The notes beneath the pieces were generated by a model. It ran no database searches. It saw only the letters and a program-made list of their open reading frames with translations, and was not told the origin of the DNA. 64,000 nucleotides of DNA from Diaphorobacter aerolatus (GTDB taxonomy: Bacteria > Pseudomonadota > Gammaproteobacteria > Burkholderiales > Burkholderiaceae_C). The stretch is from positions 2,894,501 to 2,958,500 of the forward strand of contig NZ_CP060783.1 of NCBI RefSeq assembly GCF_014489535.1, written 5' to 3'. Shown here piece after piece: positions 17,737 through 28,174 of the stretch. Each line of letters begins with the position of its first letter. Position 1 is the first letter of the stretch. The translations under genes were made by a program, and so were the position numbers.

Positions 17737-20700
17737 TCATCTGAAGCAATCCCGTAGCGCATCGAGTACAGCGAACGATTTCAACGCAATGTGAGCCCCT
17801 GCACTATTAGCAGGCACTTGTTGACCATTTACATCAAGCGATGCACCTTGACCTTTTCTGCCCGCGCCACTCCCAGGTAGATGAGCATGGCCATGTGGGG
17901 TTGGATCGTTTGAGTGACCTTGCGGATTCAGCCTGTATGCATTAGACCCGTTTGAATACAAAGTGTGCGTATCAGGGCTAGATGGATTTGATGGTGGATA
18001 CGGGATTGTTTTACCACCTACTGGTTCTGCAACGATATTTCCTCGCGAGTCAACAATGAATCGACCGACATTCTGTTTTGTAATAGGATCAGCCACACAT
18101 ACATTCGGGCCCGCCTGTGTTGCGAGCCCATAAGGATCGATCCATTTGAGTGGGTTGCCAGAATAGAGCCAGAGATTTATGCCTCCTGCATTTCCTATTG
18201 GGTCATGATTTATATAACCGCCCACCGCAACATCATAATATCGATGCCTGTTGTAATAAAAATTGGTGAGGTCATCCTCATGCTGCCCAGGTAGCCGAAT
18301 AGGCTGATACAGGCGCTTCGGACTGTATTCGTCTTTCACGTTCCCCAAGCATCCAGCGTCGCAGCCCACTCCACTTGTCCTTCGCTGCTGAAGAGCGCAT
18401 TGGGCGTTCCCAGATGGTCGCACAGGTAGTGCCGCACTTCCACGCTTTTGGCATTCTCCTGCCGCTCGCTGCGTGCCGTCTCTTCAAACTCCTGGCGCTG
18501 CGCGTTGATGAAGCTTTGCGCGTCAGCGGCCATGCCCAGCCCGACTATGCGCTCGTTGAGGAGCGCGCTGGTCGCATTGATATCCGTGAGCATGGCGCGC
18601 AAGGCGTCCCGCGCCATGCCAGCGGGGAGGTGGGCAATCAGGTCGTCGGCCATGCCTGGCGCTGCTCTGGCAGCCCGGCGCAACTGCACCAGCGGTGTAA
18701 AGCTGCCCGGCTCGTACACCGTGTGCACGATCTCCGGCTGGCTCTGCCCGTTGATGTCCCGGGCATTGCCATGGTTGAGCCGCTCGGTATGCACCAGCCG
18801 GTCCCCGTCCCAGCCAAAGTAATCGGTTGTCCCGCTTTCTTCGCCCGCATCCTTGTGGCCCATGTGACCCAAGTTGCTCGCATGGCCTGTGTTGCCCGCA
18901 TTGCTGTACTTGGCCAGCCGCCTGCCAAACGCGTCATAGCGGTAGCGCTGGGTGAGCTGTGTGCCTTCTTCCTCTTCACCATCATCTTTTTCGTGAACCA
19001 CGACTTGCACCAGCTGGTTGCCCTTGTCGTAGGCCAGCTCCATCTTGCGGCGCGCTTTTCCTGCCATGCCCTGCACGCTTTCAGTGCGGTTGCCCCGGCT
19101 GTCGTAGCGGTAGTGAATCCTGGCGCCTTCGCTGCTCGCATCTTCGCTGTTCTCGTAGTAGCCCACACGGTTGCCGTGCCACTTCGCGGTGGCGGCCCAG
19201 TCCTCCAGGTGTCCCCCTTGCTCCGGCTTGCCCTGCAGGGCGTTGTAGTCGCTGCGCGCCATCTGCTCGCGGCTGACCGGCGTTGCCTCGCGGCCCGCTC
19301 TTTGCTGCGTCCTTTGGCGGTCTGTTTCGTTCAGCGCTCCCGTGATGACATCGCCCGCCCCGGGGTTGCCTGCCGGCTCTGCAATGGGCAGGCGGTTGCC
19401 CGCCGGGTCGAACCTCCAGCGCTGCTGGCCCGCCTGCGGGGTGTCTGCACCTGTGAGGCGGCCTGCCGCGTCGTAGGCAAAGCGGCTCATGCCCGCCGGG
19501 CTCTGGATGCCCACCATCTGTCCCAGGCTGTCGTAGTGGTAGTGCCGGGACGCCAGCGCCCGAGCACGGCCTGTGGGGGCCTTGCGGGCTGGGCGAGGCC
19601 TGCGCTGTGGACGGGGCTGCCCCCGGCAGGCTGTCCAGCATGTCAGGCAGGCCCGCGCCTTGCGCAAAGCCGCCCACTGCATGGATGTCAGGCGCCCGGC
19701 GCTGTCCCAGCCCAGCTGGCGGATCAAAGGCTCGGCCGTGGTGCTCGCCAACTGGCGTCTGACCTCGCGGTGCAGCGCATCTCGCTCCAGGTCCACCAGG
19801 CTCTCGCCTTGCCAGGTGATGCCGTGCACGTGGCCCGAACCATAAAGCAGGTAGCCCACCTCGCCCAGACCCTGCAACTGGCTCGCTTGCCGGTTGCCCA
19901 GCACATCCAGGCGATGGCTGATGCGGTGTTCGAACTCGATCTCCGGCCCGGCGGCAGGAGGGTCCATCACACCGGCGCCGTTGTGGGTCGTGGCTCTGGA
20001 GGGGAGGTGTGTTTGTACAGGCGCTGGATCTCGCCTGTGACCCGGCCCGCCACATCGCGCTCGATGATGGCCTGGCTTTGCAGTTGCGCCCCGGCTTCTG
20101 GCGCTTCATGCCAGACGCTTGCTTGCAGCAACTCGCCTGCCTTGCCCCATTGGTAGCGGTGCGTGGTCGCGGGCACGAGCTCGCTTGGCGGCAGATGCCT
20201 TGCAATGAGCTGCCCCGTGATGCTCCACTCGTAGTGGCTCGTGTGGCTTGCCAGGCCCTGCTGCGCCTCCCAGCCGTCTGCCGAGTGCGTGAGCTGCCCG
20301 GCTGCATCGTAGCGGTAGCTTTGCACCCGGGCATCAAAGCCGGTCTCCCTTGCCAGACGGTCCATCACGTCCCACTCGAAGCGGGTGTGCTCACCGTTCT
20401 CGTTGGTCAGCAGCGCAAGGCGTCCGGCCACGTCATAGGCGAAGGCCAGGCTGTGGCCCGCGTGGCTGCGCCGCGTGAGCCGTCCCCACAGGTCGTACTC
20501 CATGCTGACCGAGGCCGCCGTCGTGCTGGCGGGCGCTCTGCTGCGGCCCTCTGCGCTGTACCCCTCCACGCTGTACACATCTGCGCTGCGCTTGTCATCC
20601 TGCCCCGCGCGCACCTGGCTCACCTGCCCCGGGCGTCGTACTCGTAGTGCTCTGAGCTGCCGTCGGCGTAGTGCACGGCCTGCAACTGGTCCCTGTCGCT

Positions 20701-22604
20701 GTACTGGTAGCGTACGCGCTCACCCAGCGCGTTCACCACCGCCGTGCTCCTGCCCCAGCGGTCGTACTCGTAGCGGGTGCTCTGCCCGGAGCAATCGGTG
20801 TAGCTTGCCACCTGCCCCGCCGCGGTATAGGCAATGTGCTTGTCTCCACCCCTGGCATCGGTGATGCGAACGGGTTTGTCTGCGTTCAGGCGCGTGGCAG
20901 GCTCCGCTGCCGCACTGGCAATGTCCGGGTAGTGATAGTGCTCGGCGCTGCCATCTGCCAGGATGATTTGCGTGAGGCGGCCCAGGCGGTCATATCCGTA
21001 GCGGATCGTGCGCCCGGCCGCATCGGTGGTGCTTTGCAGCAGCCCACTACCCTCCTCGTAGGTCTGGCTGCTGGTGCTGCCATCGGGCCCCTGGGTGGAC
21101 AGCAGTTGCCCCAGGGGACTCACCTGCATGCGCACGCTGCGCCCCAGCGGGTCCGTGACGCCCGTGAGGTGCCCGTACTGGTTGTAGCTTCGCCTCACGG
21201 TGCTGCCATCGGCGCGCACATGCTCGGTCAGCCGCGACAGGCCCGCTTCGCCCTGGAAGATGTAGGTCTCAACGCGCCCCAGGCTGTCGGTGACGATGCA
21301 GGCCCGGCGCGGCTGTCCATCGGCTTCGGGTAGCGCGCGGTAGTCAAAGCGGTAGTCGATGCCCTCCTGGTTGCTTTGCTCTACCGCCTTGCCCCAGGCT
21401 CATAGCGGTCGTAGGCGTAGCGGTGCTCGGGCCCGCTTTTTTCCTGATGAAAGACCATCAGGTGGTTGCGCCAGGCAAACCGGCGCACTGTGTCCCCGTG
21501 GCGGTTCTTCACGGCAACCAGGTCGCCCTCCGCGCTGTAGGCGTAGCTGACGAGATCGATCGACTGCGCGAGAGCGCCGGTTTGCAGGGGAAGCGCAGGA
21601 TCGCGCCTGAGCTCAATGCGCATCAGGCGCACGCCGCTGTCCGCCTGCCAGTGAAAGTGACTACCCTCGCGCCCGTAGTGCCGGGCGTCCTGTGCTGCGC
21701 TGACCCGGCTGTAGTGCAACTGGTAGTGGCGCCCCACGCCATCGTCGATGCCGGTGATGCGCGATTGCCCCAGCACCTCTGCCCAGTGGTAGCGCTGCGT
21801 GCGGCCAAGGCTCTCCAGCTTGCCCAGCAGCACCCAGCCCGCATCGGGCGCAGGCAGCTGCGTGGCCGGGTGCGTCTGCGCAGCCCTGCGCGCAGCCTCC
21901 ATCGCCTGCCAGTTCGCGGGAGCAAACACCCACAGCGTGTCGCCACCCCCGTTGGCGGCAAAAATGAGATGACTTGCGCAGGCCATCTCGCGACTGATCC
22001 ACGCAAAGCGGTCTCTCCACCAGGCGGGCGCCTGCTGGTCTGCAAGCGCAGCGGTGCCGACAGCCGAAGCCGCAACCGAAGCCTGCCCGCGTCCTGCCCG
22101 CGTCCAGGGCAAACCGCGCCCCGCCAGTGAGCGAGGCCAGCTCCTGCGCCAGGTTGCCCGGGTGCATCCCCGTGCGCAGCAGCCAGATGTCTTCGCTGGG
22201 ACTGTAGAGCGACTCGCCTGGCGCCAGCGCATCAAACGTGATGGTGCGCCCCTGGCTGTCGTGCAGCAACGTGGCGCCGGCCTGCACCGTCAGGCGCAGC
22301 TCCAGCGGCGCGCTCCAGCCGTAACCCAGCACGCCGCAGTACCCCCCTTGCTCTGCGTTCACATAGCTGCTGTACTGGCGCTGCCACACCAGCGGCATGG
22401 CCCGGGCAGCGCAAAGTCAAGATCAGACGCCCCGAGAGCACCTTCGCGCCCAGCTGGGGATTGACCGGGCTGCCCTTGGCAACGCCCCCGGACACACCGA
22501 GCAGGCCACACCCCCTGGGTTCCTATCAGTACCGTGAGTGAGCCCGTCACAATGCGTGAATACGCAACCTTGTCGTCTATGCGTGCCGCTGGCTTTCCTG
22601 TCAT
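17737..22604 (-). CDS. T6SS-associated PAAR-domain Rhs effector (multiple frameshifts in this sequence)
   Basis: A polymorphic toxin of about 1620 residues. It begins MTGKPAARIDDKVAYSRIV with a PAAR-like N-terminus, behind a strong GGAGG site, and no membrane helices were seen there. The body is many YD repeats (for example RYEYDRWGRSTAVVNALGER and MEYDLWGRLTRRSHAG) forming the Rhs shell, and it ends with NPLKWIDPYGL. The C-terminal toxin of about 130 residues is rich in histidine (DPTPHGHAHLPGSG) and unassigned; a metal-dependent nuclease is one possibility. At least eight single-base losses in G/C runs break the frame (near 18343, 20000, 20635, 21395, 22100, 22398, 22436 and 22480-22500). 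vgrG lies 64 bp upstream, so the effector is probably carried on the T6SS spike. Confidence 0.85.
18271..19045 (-). repeat. Rhs core direct repeat, copy 2 (full-length gene)
   Basis: Partner of 16456-17222. It carries the longer GHASNLGHMGHKD variant and a four-C run near 18343 in place of five C, which breaks the reading frame. Because the other copy preserves the frame, this pair independently shows that the homopolymer loss is probably an error. Confidence 0.9.
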
Positions 22605-22668
22605 GAAGACCTTCCCTCCAATTTTTTTCTGATCGTGCTTTCCAAAAAGCAATACCGGGATGCCCGCC

Positions 22669-24927
22669 CTAACAGTTGATGCGCACCAAGTCCGACAGGA
22701 TGCGGATCAGGTCTTTATTCAGGCGGATGCTGCTTGAGCCACAGGTCAGCAGGATTTCTTGCGAGGCCGTGATCTCGATTTTCTTGGCCGTGATCTTCTG
22801 CGTCTCCTCCACCGTCACCGTGTCGCTCTTGACGGTGGTGGTGCGGGGGCCATTGACCACCTCGGTCTTGTCCACGCCACTGACCTCAATGCGCTTGCCG
22901 CCCACGATCGAGCTGTGCAGCAAGCCCACGTTCTCGGAGTGCACCAGCCCGACGTTGAAGGTGGAGAGCAGCCCCACCTTCTCCATCCGCATCTGGCCTA
23001 CCGTGATATCCCATTTCTTCTTGATCTCGTCCGTCTCGTTCTTGAGGACCGTCTTCGTGCGGCTCTTCCTGACCGTCACATCCTCGTTGTGATCCACGGT
23101 ACGCGTGCGGCTCTTGTGCACCGTGAGGGTCTCGTTCTTGTCCACCACTTCCGTGCGGTTGCCGTGAATCGTGATGGTCTCATCCAGATCCACTTCCTCG
23201 GTGCGCCACCCGTGCACATTGATCTTCTCGTTACGATCCACGATCTCCGTGCGGTCGCGGTGAATCGTGTTGAACTCATCCCGGTCGATCACCTTGCGCC
23301 GGTCGTTGCCCACCCACTTGTCCTCGTCGTGCTCGACCTCGGTGAGCTGGTCCTTCTGCGCATGCAGCCACAGTTGTTCCTCACCCTTCTTGTCCTCAAA
23401 GCGCAGCGCGTTGGCATCGCCCGCACCGTTCTTCATGCCCGCGCCGCCCGCACCACCCAGGCTGGAGCGGGTCTTGATGCCCGACTGCGTCTTGTTGGCA
23501 GGTAAATCCCACGGCGGCATCTGCATGGCGTTGTAGACCCGGCCCGTGATGATCGGGTAGTCCGGATCACCGTTCAAAAAATCCACGATCACTTCCTGCC
23601 CGATGCGCGGGATGTGCATGGAGCCGTAGTTCGCGCCCGCCCAGGTCTGGCTCACGCGAATCCAGCAGCTCGAGTTCTCGTCGTTCTTCCCGTAGCGGTC
23701 CCAGTGGAACTGCACCTTCACGCGGCCATACTTATCGGTGTAGATTTCTTCGCCTGCGGGGCCGGTGATGACCGCCGTCTGCGGGCCTGTGGTGTGGGGC
23801 TTGGGGGTCGTGCGCTGGCTGCGATATGGAACCGATTTGGGGATGACGCTGAAGCTGATGCGGTACGTGGTCGGGCTGTCGATGCCCGCGCGCTTGGCAG
23901 CGCCCGAGCCTCCCGCGCCGTCGCTTCGGCGCACGTTCTCTTCAAAGCGGTAATACGCCGACTCGATCAAATATTCCTTGTTCTGGTCGGCTCTCGGGTA
24001 TTTGCTGAAGGTGAACAGGTAGCCTGGTGCGATGTTGCGCGCATTGCCTTCGCCCTGGGCGACTTCGCGCTGGGCCTTTTGCTGCTCGATGCGCACGCGT
24101 GCGTAGTTCTCGCCGTCGCCCGCATCGGTGTAGCCACCCGGCCAGTCGTAGAGTTCGCGACTGTCCTCGGGGTGGCCTGCGGGCTGCTGCTGGCGCGTCT
24201 CGAGCAAGGCCTTGGGTTTTTCGAAGTCGTAGTCATCCGATGCGAAGTGGCCGGAAGCGATATCTTCGGCAAAGCGCCAATCGTCAATGAAGTCGACGCT
24301 GTGAATGTTCGCAGCCCGGTTGCCGGGGTAATAGGAAATGGTGGCCGGTCCGTTGGGAAGAGGGCCGTGGCTTCCGATGTCATCCGCCAGCACCAGCTTG
24401 TGGCTTCCCATGCTGTGCTCAAAGAAGAAATAGCCGCCCTCGGCTTCAAGCAGGCGCGAGATGAAATTGAAATCAGTCTCGCCGTACTGGACCATATAGT
24501 CCCACGCGCGATAGCTGCCGACGAGCCGGTCATCAATGGTGAAACCGTAGGGACCCAGCACTTCCTTGATGATGTCCGGCACCTTCTTGAACTGGAAGAT
24601 CTTGAAGTCCGAGCGACGTGTGGCATGCCAGAGCCAGGGGCGTAGCAGGGCCTCATATGCAAAATGGTCGCCGTCCTTTCCAATATAGGAAAACTGCGTC
24701 ACCTGTCCCGAGAGAAATCGCTTGCCACTCCCTGCAGTTTCCGTCGTGAGATCGATCTCGATGCTCATGTCCTTGCCCAGCAAACTCCTGGCGGCAATCG
24801 ACGAATTCTGGCTGATCAGACGAACCCGGTATTCAAACAATCGCGAGATCTGCTCATTGCCCTCCAATGAGCGGAATTCCAGTTCCTCGCCCAGCGGACT
24901 GTGCGCGATGAAGGTGCGATTCGCCAT
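22669..24927 (-). CDS. vgrG: Type VI secretion tip protein VgrG (TssI)
   Basis: A 752-residue, frame-intact VgrG. The N-terminal gp27-like region runs from MANRTFIAHSPLGEELEFRS to about residue 380 and includes the LLRPWLWHATRRSDFKIFQ block. The gp5-like OB fold follows (DKYGRVKVQFHWDRYGK, then SCWIRVSQTWAGANYGSMHI). The C-terminal spike is a beta-helix with repeated V-D-x-N-E and T-V-H-x-S-R-T units (residues about 540-680). It trimerises to form the puncturing device. The Rhs effector with its PAAR-like domain follows directly and probably caps the spike. No other T6SS structural genes are in the window, so this is an auxiliary vgrG island. Confidence 0.95.
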   Translation of the reverse strand: MANRTFIAHSPLGEELEFRSLEGNEQISRLFEYRVRLISQNSSIAARSLLGKDMSIEIDLTTETAGSGKRFLSGQVTQFSYIGKDGDHFAYEALLRPWLWHATRRSDFKIFQFKKVPDIIKEVLGPYGFTIDDRLVGSYRAWDYMVQYGETDFNFISRLLEAEGGYFFFEHSMGSHKLVLADDIGSHGPLPNGPATISYYPGNRAANIHSVDFIDDWRFAEDIASGHFASDDYDFEKPKALLETRQQQPAGHPEDSRELYDWPGGYTDAGDGENYARVRIEQQKAQREVAQGEGNARNIAPGYLFTFSKYPRADQNKEYLIESAYYRFEENVRRSDGAGGSGAAKRAGIDSPTTYRISFSVIPKSVPYRSQRTTPKPHTTGPQTAVITGPAGEEIYTDKYGRVKVQFHWDRYGKNDENSSCWIRVSQTWAGANYGSMHIPRIGQEVIVDFLNGDPDYPIITGRVYNAMQMPPWDLPANKTQSGIKTRSSLGGAGGAGMKNGAGDANALRFEDKKGEEQLWLHAQKDQLTEVEHDEDKWVGNDRRKVIDRDEFNTIHRDRTEIVDRNEKINVHGWRTEEVDLDETITIHGNRTEVVDKNETLTVHKSRTRTVDHNEDVTVRKSRTKTVLKNETDEIKKKWDITVGQMRMEKVGLLSTFNVGLVHSENVGLLHSSIVGGKRIEVSGVDKTEVVNGPRTTTVKSDTVTVEETQKITAKKIEITASQEILLTCGSSSIRLNKDLIRILSDLVRINC

Positions 24928-25191
24928 TGATTCCTCCTTTTGTCACTGACTTTTAATTAATTAAGCAAATGATACCCAAAGGGCAAGAAATTTCAATGAT
25001 CGGTCAGGCGGGCTATCAAGGGGCTGACAAGATTGCGGATGCTCGCAAGACCGTGGCAATGCGCGCAGGCAAAAGCAAGGCTCTGAAATTGCCAGTTTGG
25101 GCCGCATTCGATACCTTGAAGACTCGGATTGAAGATTCGGGAAGTAGTGCGTTTCAAATTTTGGGGGATGGATGAGTTCGTCAGACTATCC

Positions 25192-25766
25192 TCAGCCCTC
25201 AATCACCTGCTGAATTTTCGCCTGCGCATCCCGCTCGCTCCAGTCGATTTCTCCAACGTGCCAGAACCGCACCTGTCCCTTGGCGTCGATGACGAAGCTG
25301 GTTGGCAGCGCGTAGGCGCTCCATGCCTTCATCTGTGTCTGGCTGCGATCGAGCAGCACTTCGCCGTTGAACGGCACAGCCTTCAGGAATTGCAGAATGC
25401 GCGCGGGCATCTCGCCATGGTTGACCGCCAGCACGCGCAGACCTTTGTCGCTGTAGAGATCCATCAGCATGTTGAACGCTGGCATCTCGAGACGACACGG
25501 GCCGCAGTACGACGCCCAGAAGTTCAGGATCAGCGGCTTGCCGAGATAGTCCTGCAGCGTGCGCTTGCTGCCTTCCATGGAGGTTGCGAGCAGCGCGGGT
25601 GTCGCGCCCTTCTTCCAGGGACGGAGTTTGCCGCCGCTGGCCTCCTGCGCGTCCGTTGGTTGCACGGCGAGTGCCGTGGGCGTTGCGGCACCCAGCCCGA
25701 AAGCGTCGCGAGGGCCGCCATGGCGCGCAGGCAGTCGCGTCGATCCATATGCGCTTGCCTCTTCAT
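25192..25766 (-). CDS. TlpA/ResA-like thioredoxin-family protein (frameshifted here)
   Basis: A 191-residue exported thiol-disulfide protein with the redox motif FWASYCGPCRLEMPAFN and the YALPTSFVIDAKGQVRF segment containing the cis-proline. The N-terminus MDRRDCLRAMAALATLSG looks like a Tat or Sec signal. The frame breaks near 25697, where GGCCTGGG appears as GGCTGGG (restored reading LSGLGAATPTALAVQ). It starts five bases after the stop of the transglutaminase-like gene, so the two form an operon. A role in keeping a periplasmic cysteine enzyme reduced is inferred from that pairing. Confidence 0.85.
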
Positions 25767-25771
25767 CGCCG

Positions 25772-26860
25772 TCAGGCCAGCTTGCGCGAGGTGATGGTGT
25801 AGGCGAAATGGGCCGGGTCGAGGCTGTCCAGGCGACCGTTGGCGGTCTCGCCCTGCGGATACATGAAAAAGCCTTCGGTGCGATTGGAGCCCGGCAGGCG
25901 CACGTCGGCGCCGGTGTTGTAGGCCATCCAGTTGCCCTCCCAGGCGCCGAACAGCATGGCGCGGGCGGCTCGCACCTTGGGCGCGTCCTTGGGCAGGCCG
26001 CCCGGTTGTTCTTCGAGCATGACCTTGGCGACATCGGCCGGATCGACCGGAATCCAGCCGTGACCGTCGGCATAGAACTCCGCGCGGCAGTGCTGGGCCT
26101 TGGAGATGTCGCCGCTCTTGCCAAGGCTCTTGAAGCCGCGTGAGGAATCTTCGACGCGCACGCCGTAGACGTCGCGTGCCGGAATCCGCGTGGCGCGGGC
26201 CAGCGCGGTGAACAGTCCGTTGAGATCGGCGCACTTGCCCGAGAGGTTGCCCGAGGTGAGCGTGTAGCTCACGTCGCCCGTGCCGCAGCCCGCCGTGGCC
26301 GGATTGCGCTTGGCGTTTTCGACGATCCATTCGTAGATCGCACGCGCCTTGGCGACGGTGTCCTTGGGGTGCCCGGCTTCGGCCTGGATTCTGTCGGCCG
26401 TTTCCTTGACGATGCCGTCGAGCGGTGCCAGCGATGTCGCCTGCAGATAGGGGCGCAGCGACGTGGCCGAGGTGCTGCCGCCATGTCCGCTGCTGCCCAG
26501 ATCGACCGCGCGATCACGCGTGGCAACGCGGCTCACGATCTCGACGGACTGCGGCGCGCCCGCATCAGCAAATTTCACGGCCACCATGCGCACGTCGCTG
26601 CCGGGCAGGGTGAGCATGCGCGCGCTTTCGGCACCGGGGGCGTTGAAGTTCACGTCGAGCGTGCGCTGATAGTTGTCCAGCGTCGCCAGCGGCACGGGAA
26701 TCCACAGGCGCGACAGCGCCGTCTGTTCGGCGACGTTCACCTTGGTGACGACTTCGTACTGACGCCAACCCGCGAGCGCATCCGGTGCGGCGAACACGTT
26801 CTGAAATCCACCGGCAGTGGCCGCGAGGGTGGACAGGGAAAGGAAGTGACGGCGCTGCAT
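25772..26860 (-). CDS. Exported transglutaminase-like cysteine protein
   Basis: A 362-residue protein with an N-terminal signal (MQRRHFLSLSTLAATAGGF, double arginine, Tat-like). A transglutaminase-like core carries the likely catalytic triad: Cys in LSGKCADLNGLFTALAR, His in KAQHCRAEFYADGHGW, and Asp in IPVDPADVAK. Such proteins are usually periplasmic peptidases or amidases rather than true cross-linkers. The start at 26860 places the signal at the N-terminus, although the frame is open upstream. A TlpA-like thioredoxin follows immediately and may maintain its active-site cysteine. Confidence 0.85.
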   Translation of the reverse strand: MQRRHFLSLSTLAATAGGFQNVFAAPDALAGWRQYEVVTKVNVAEQTALSRLWIPVPLATLDNYQRTLDVNFNAPGAESARMLTLPGSDVRMVAVKFADAGAPQSVEIVSRVATRDRAVDLGSSGHGGSTSATSLRPYLQATSLAPLDGIVKETADRIQAEAGHPKDTVAKARAIYEWIVENAKRNPATAGCGTGDVSYTLTSGNLSGKCADLNGLFTALARATRIPARDVYGVRVEDSSRGFKSLGKSGDISKAQHCRAEFYADGHGWIPVDPADVAKVMLEEQPGGLPKDAPKVRAARAMLFGAWEGNWMAYNTGADVRLPGSNRTEGFFMYPQGETANGRLDSLDPAHFAYTITSRKLA

Positions 26861-27055
26861 GGCGTTGGGACTTTCGCAAAAAACGGGGACGGTTGATCTC
26901 GGTCTCTTGCGAATTTGCCCGGAAAACGCGTGCGCATCGGCGCGACATCGCGAAGTTCCCGGGCGACACTGCAGGACCTGCAAGAGTGGGCAAATCCTAT
27001 CACTTCCGCGTGCCGCAGGCGTTGTCCCTCGCAATGACGAAAACCGCCGGTCACC

Positions 27056-28036
27056 TCAGGGATGCGCATCCACCAGGCATTTCGCAAACGCGGCGGCCGC
27101 GCGGCTCGGCTCTGGCGACTTGCGCACCAGGCTCACGAAATCGCAATGGTAGTTAAGCAGTTGCGGGTGCACGGCCCGCATCAGCCCCTGCGATTCAAAA
27201 TGCCCTGCGTAGTGCACCGGCAGAAAACCGAGGTAGCGGCCCGAGAGGATCAACGTGGCAATCGACTCCTGATCAAAGCCGGTCGCGGCACGCGAAAGTC
27301 GCGCCTGGTGTGTGAACTCCATGTTGGGGGAGTGATACCCAAGTCCGGCAAAGGCATGGGCGCGAACCGAGTCCCAATCGAGCCCCTCATGGTCGGCATC
27401 GAACAGCGAATGCTGCGCACCGCAGTAGAGCTGCATGGTCTCGCCGAACAGCCGGTGGTAGACCAGGCTCTGCGAACTGCGGTGCGTGGGAATGATGCCG
27501 ATCTGGAAGGTGCCATCCATCACGCCGCGCTCGATCTCGTTGATCGAGCCCACATGCAGTTGCAGATGCACGTCGGGCGCCAGACTGTTGAACGCACCGA
27601 TGGCCTCGCCAATGCGCGCGGCCGGATTGCTGGCCGTCTTGTCGAACACCGCCACCGCGAGCTGGCCGCCCATGCGCGCGTGGATGTCGTCGATGCCGTC
27701 GCGAAAGCCGCGCACGGACGACAGCAGGCGCAGCGTTTCCTCGTAGACGCGCTGGCCCTCGGCGGTCAGCGCAAAACCCGCTCGGCCCCGGCGGCACAGC
27801 GTGAGGCCGAGGCGCGTCTCCAGATCCTTCACATGGCGGCTCACGGTGCTGGTGCCGATGTTGAGCTCCAGCTCCGCCGCCGACATGCCGCCGCACTCCA
27901 CCACCGCCTTGAACACCTGCAAGAGGCGCAGATCCATGTCGCTGAGCTGCCCGAGCACCGCGCGATTGCGGGTCGCGGGTGGGGTCTTTGGGGCTCTCGA
28001 AACCGGCGTTTTGACGGGGCGTTTTTTTACTTGCAT
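27056..28036 (-). CDS. LysR-family regulator of the beta-alanine operon
   Basis: A 326-residue LysR-type regulator. The winged helix-turn-helix spans about residues 32-90 (MDLRLLQVFKAVVECGGMSAAELELNIGTS); the C-terminal substrate-binding domain begins near residue 120. The first 30 residues are a basic extension. It is divergent from an omega-aminotransferase and a semialdehyde dehydrogenase, the arrangement of BauR with bau genes in pseudomonads, so it probably activates beta-alanine catabolism in response to that amino acid or a product. The inducer is inferred. Confidence 0.88.
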   Translation of the reverse strand: MQVKKRPVKTPVSRAPKTPPATRNRAVLGQLSDMDLRLLQVFKAVVECGGMSAAELELNIGTSTVSRHVKDLETRLGLTLCRRGRAGFALTAEGQRVYEETLRLLSSVRGFRDGIDDIHARMGGQLAVAVFDKTASNPAARIGEAIGAFNSLAPDVHLQLHVGSINEIERGVMDGTFQIGIIPTHRSSQSLVYHRLFGETMQLYCGAQHSLFDADHEGLDWDSVRAHAFAGLGYHSPNMEFTHQARLSRAATGFDQESIATLILSGRYLGFLPVHYAGHFESQGLMRAVHPQLLNYHCDFVSLVRKSPEPSRAAAAFAKCLVDAHP

Positions 28037-28046
28037 AAAACCTCAA

Positions 28047-28072
28047 GTAAACAGTGATATTGCTCTATTTAC
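28047..28072. promoter_or_regulatory. LysR-type binding-site candidate
   Basis: GTAAA and TTTAC form an inverted repeat across an AT-rich centre in the 138-bp gap between the LysR gene and the aminotransferase gene, which fits the location of an autoregulatory and activating LysR site. It was recognised only by symmetry and position. Confidence 0.35.
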
Positions 28073-28174
28073 GGGATTATCCATCGCCTCAACAATGCAC
28101 TGGCGCCGCACTGCCAAAGTGCGCCGATTTCCCGAACCCATCCACGTCCTGCACGACCCAAGCCGGAGACACTC

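Noticed and set aside
24928-25191. A short plus-strand frame (24969-25175) between vgrG and the TlpA-like gene
   Set aside because: No ribosome-binding site, no similarity recognised and composition not convincing; the 264-bp gap holds nothing I can support.
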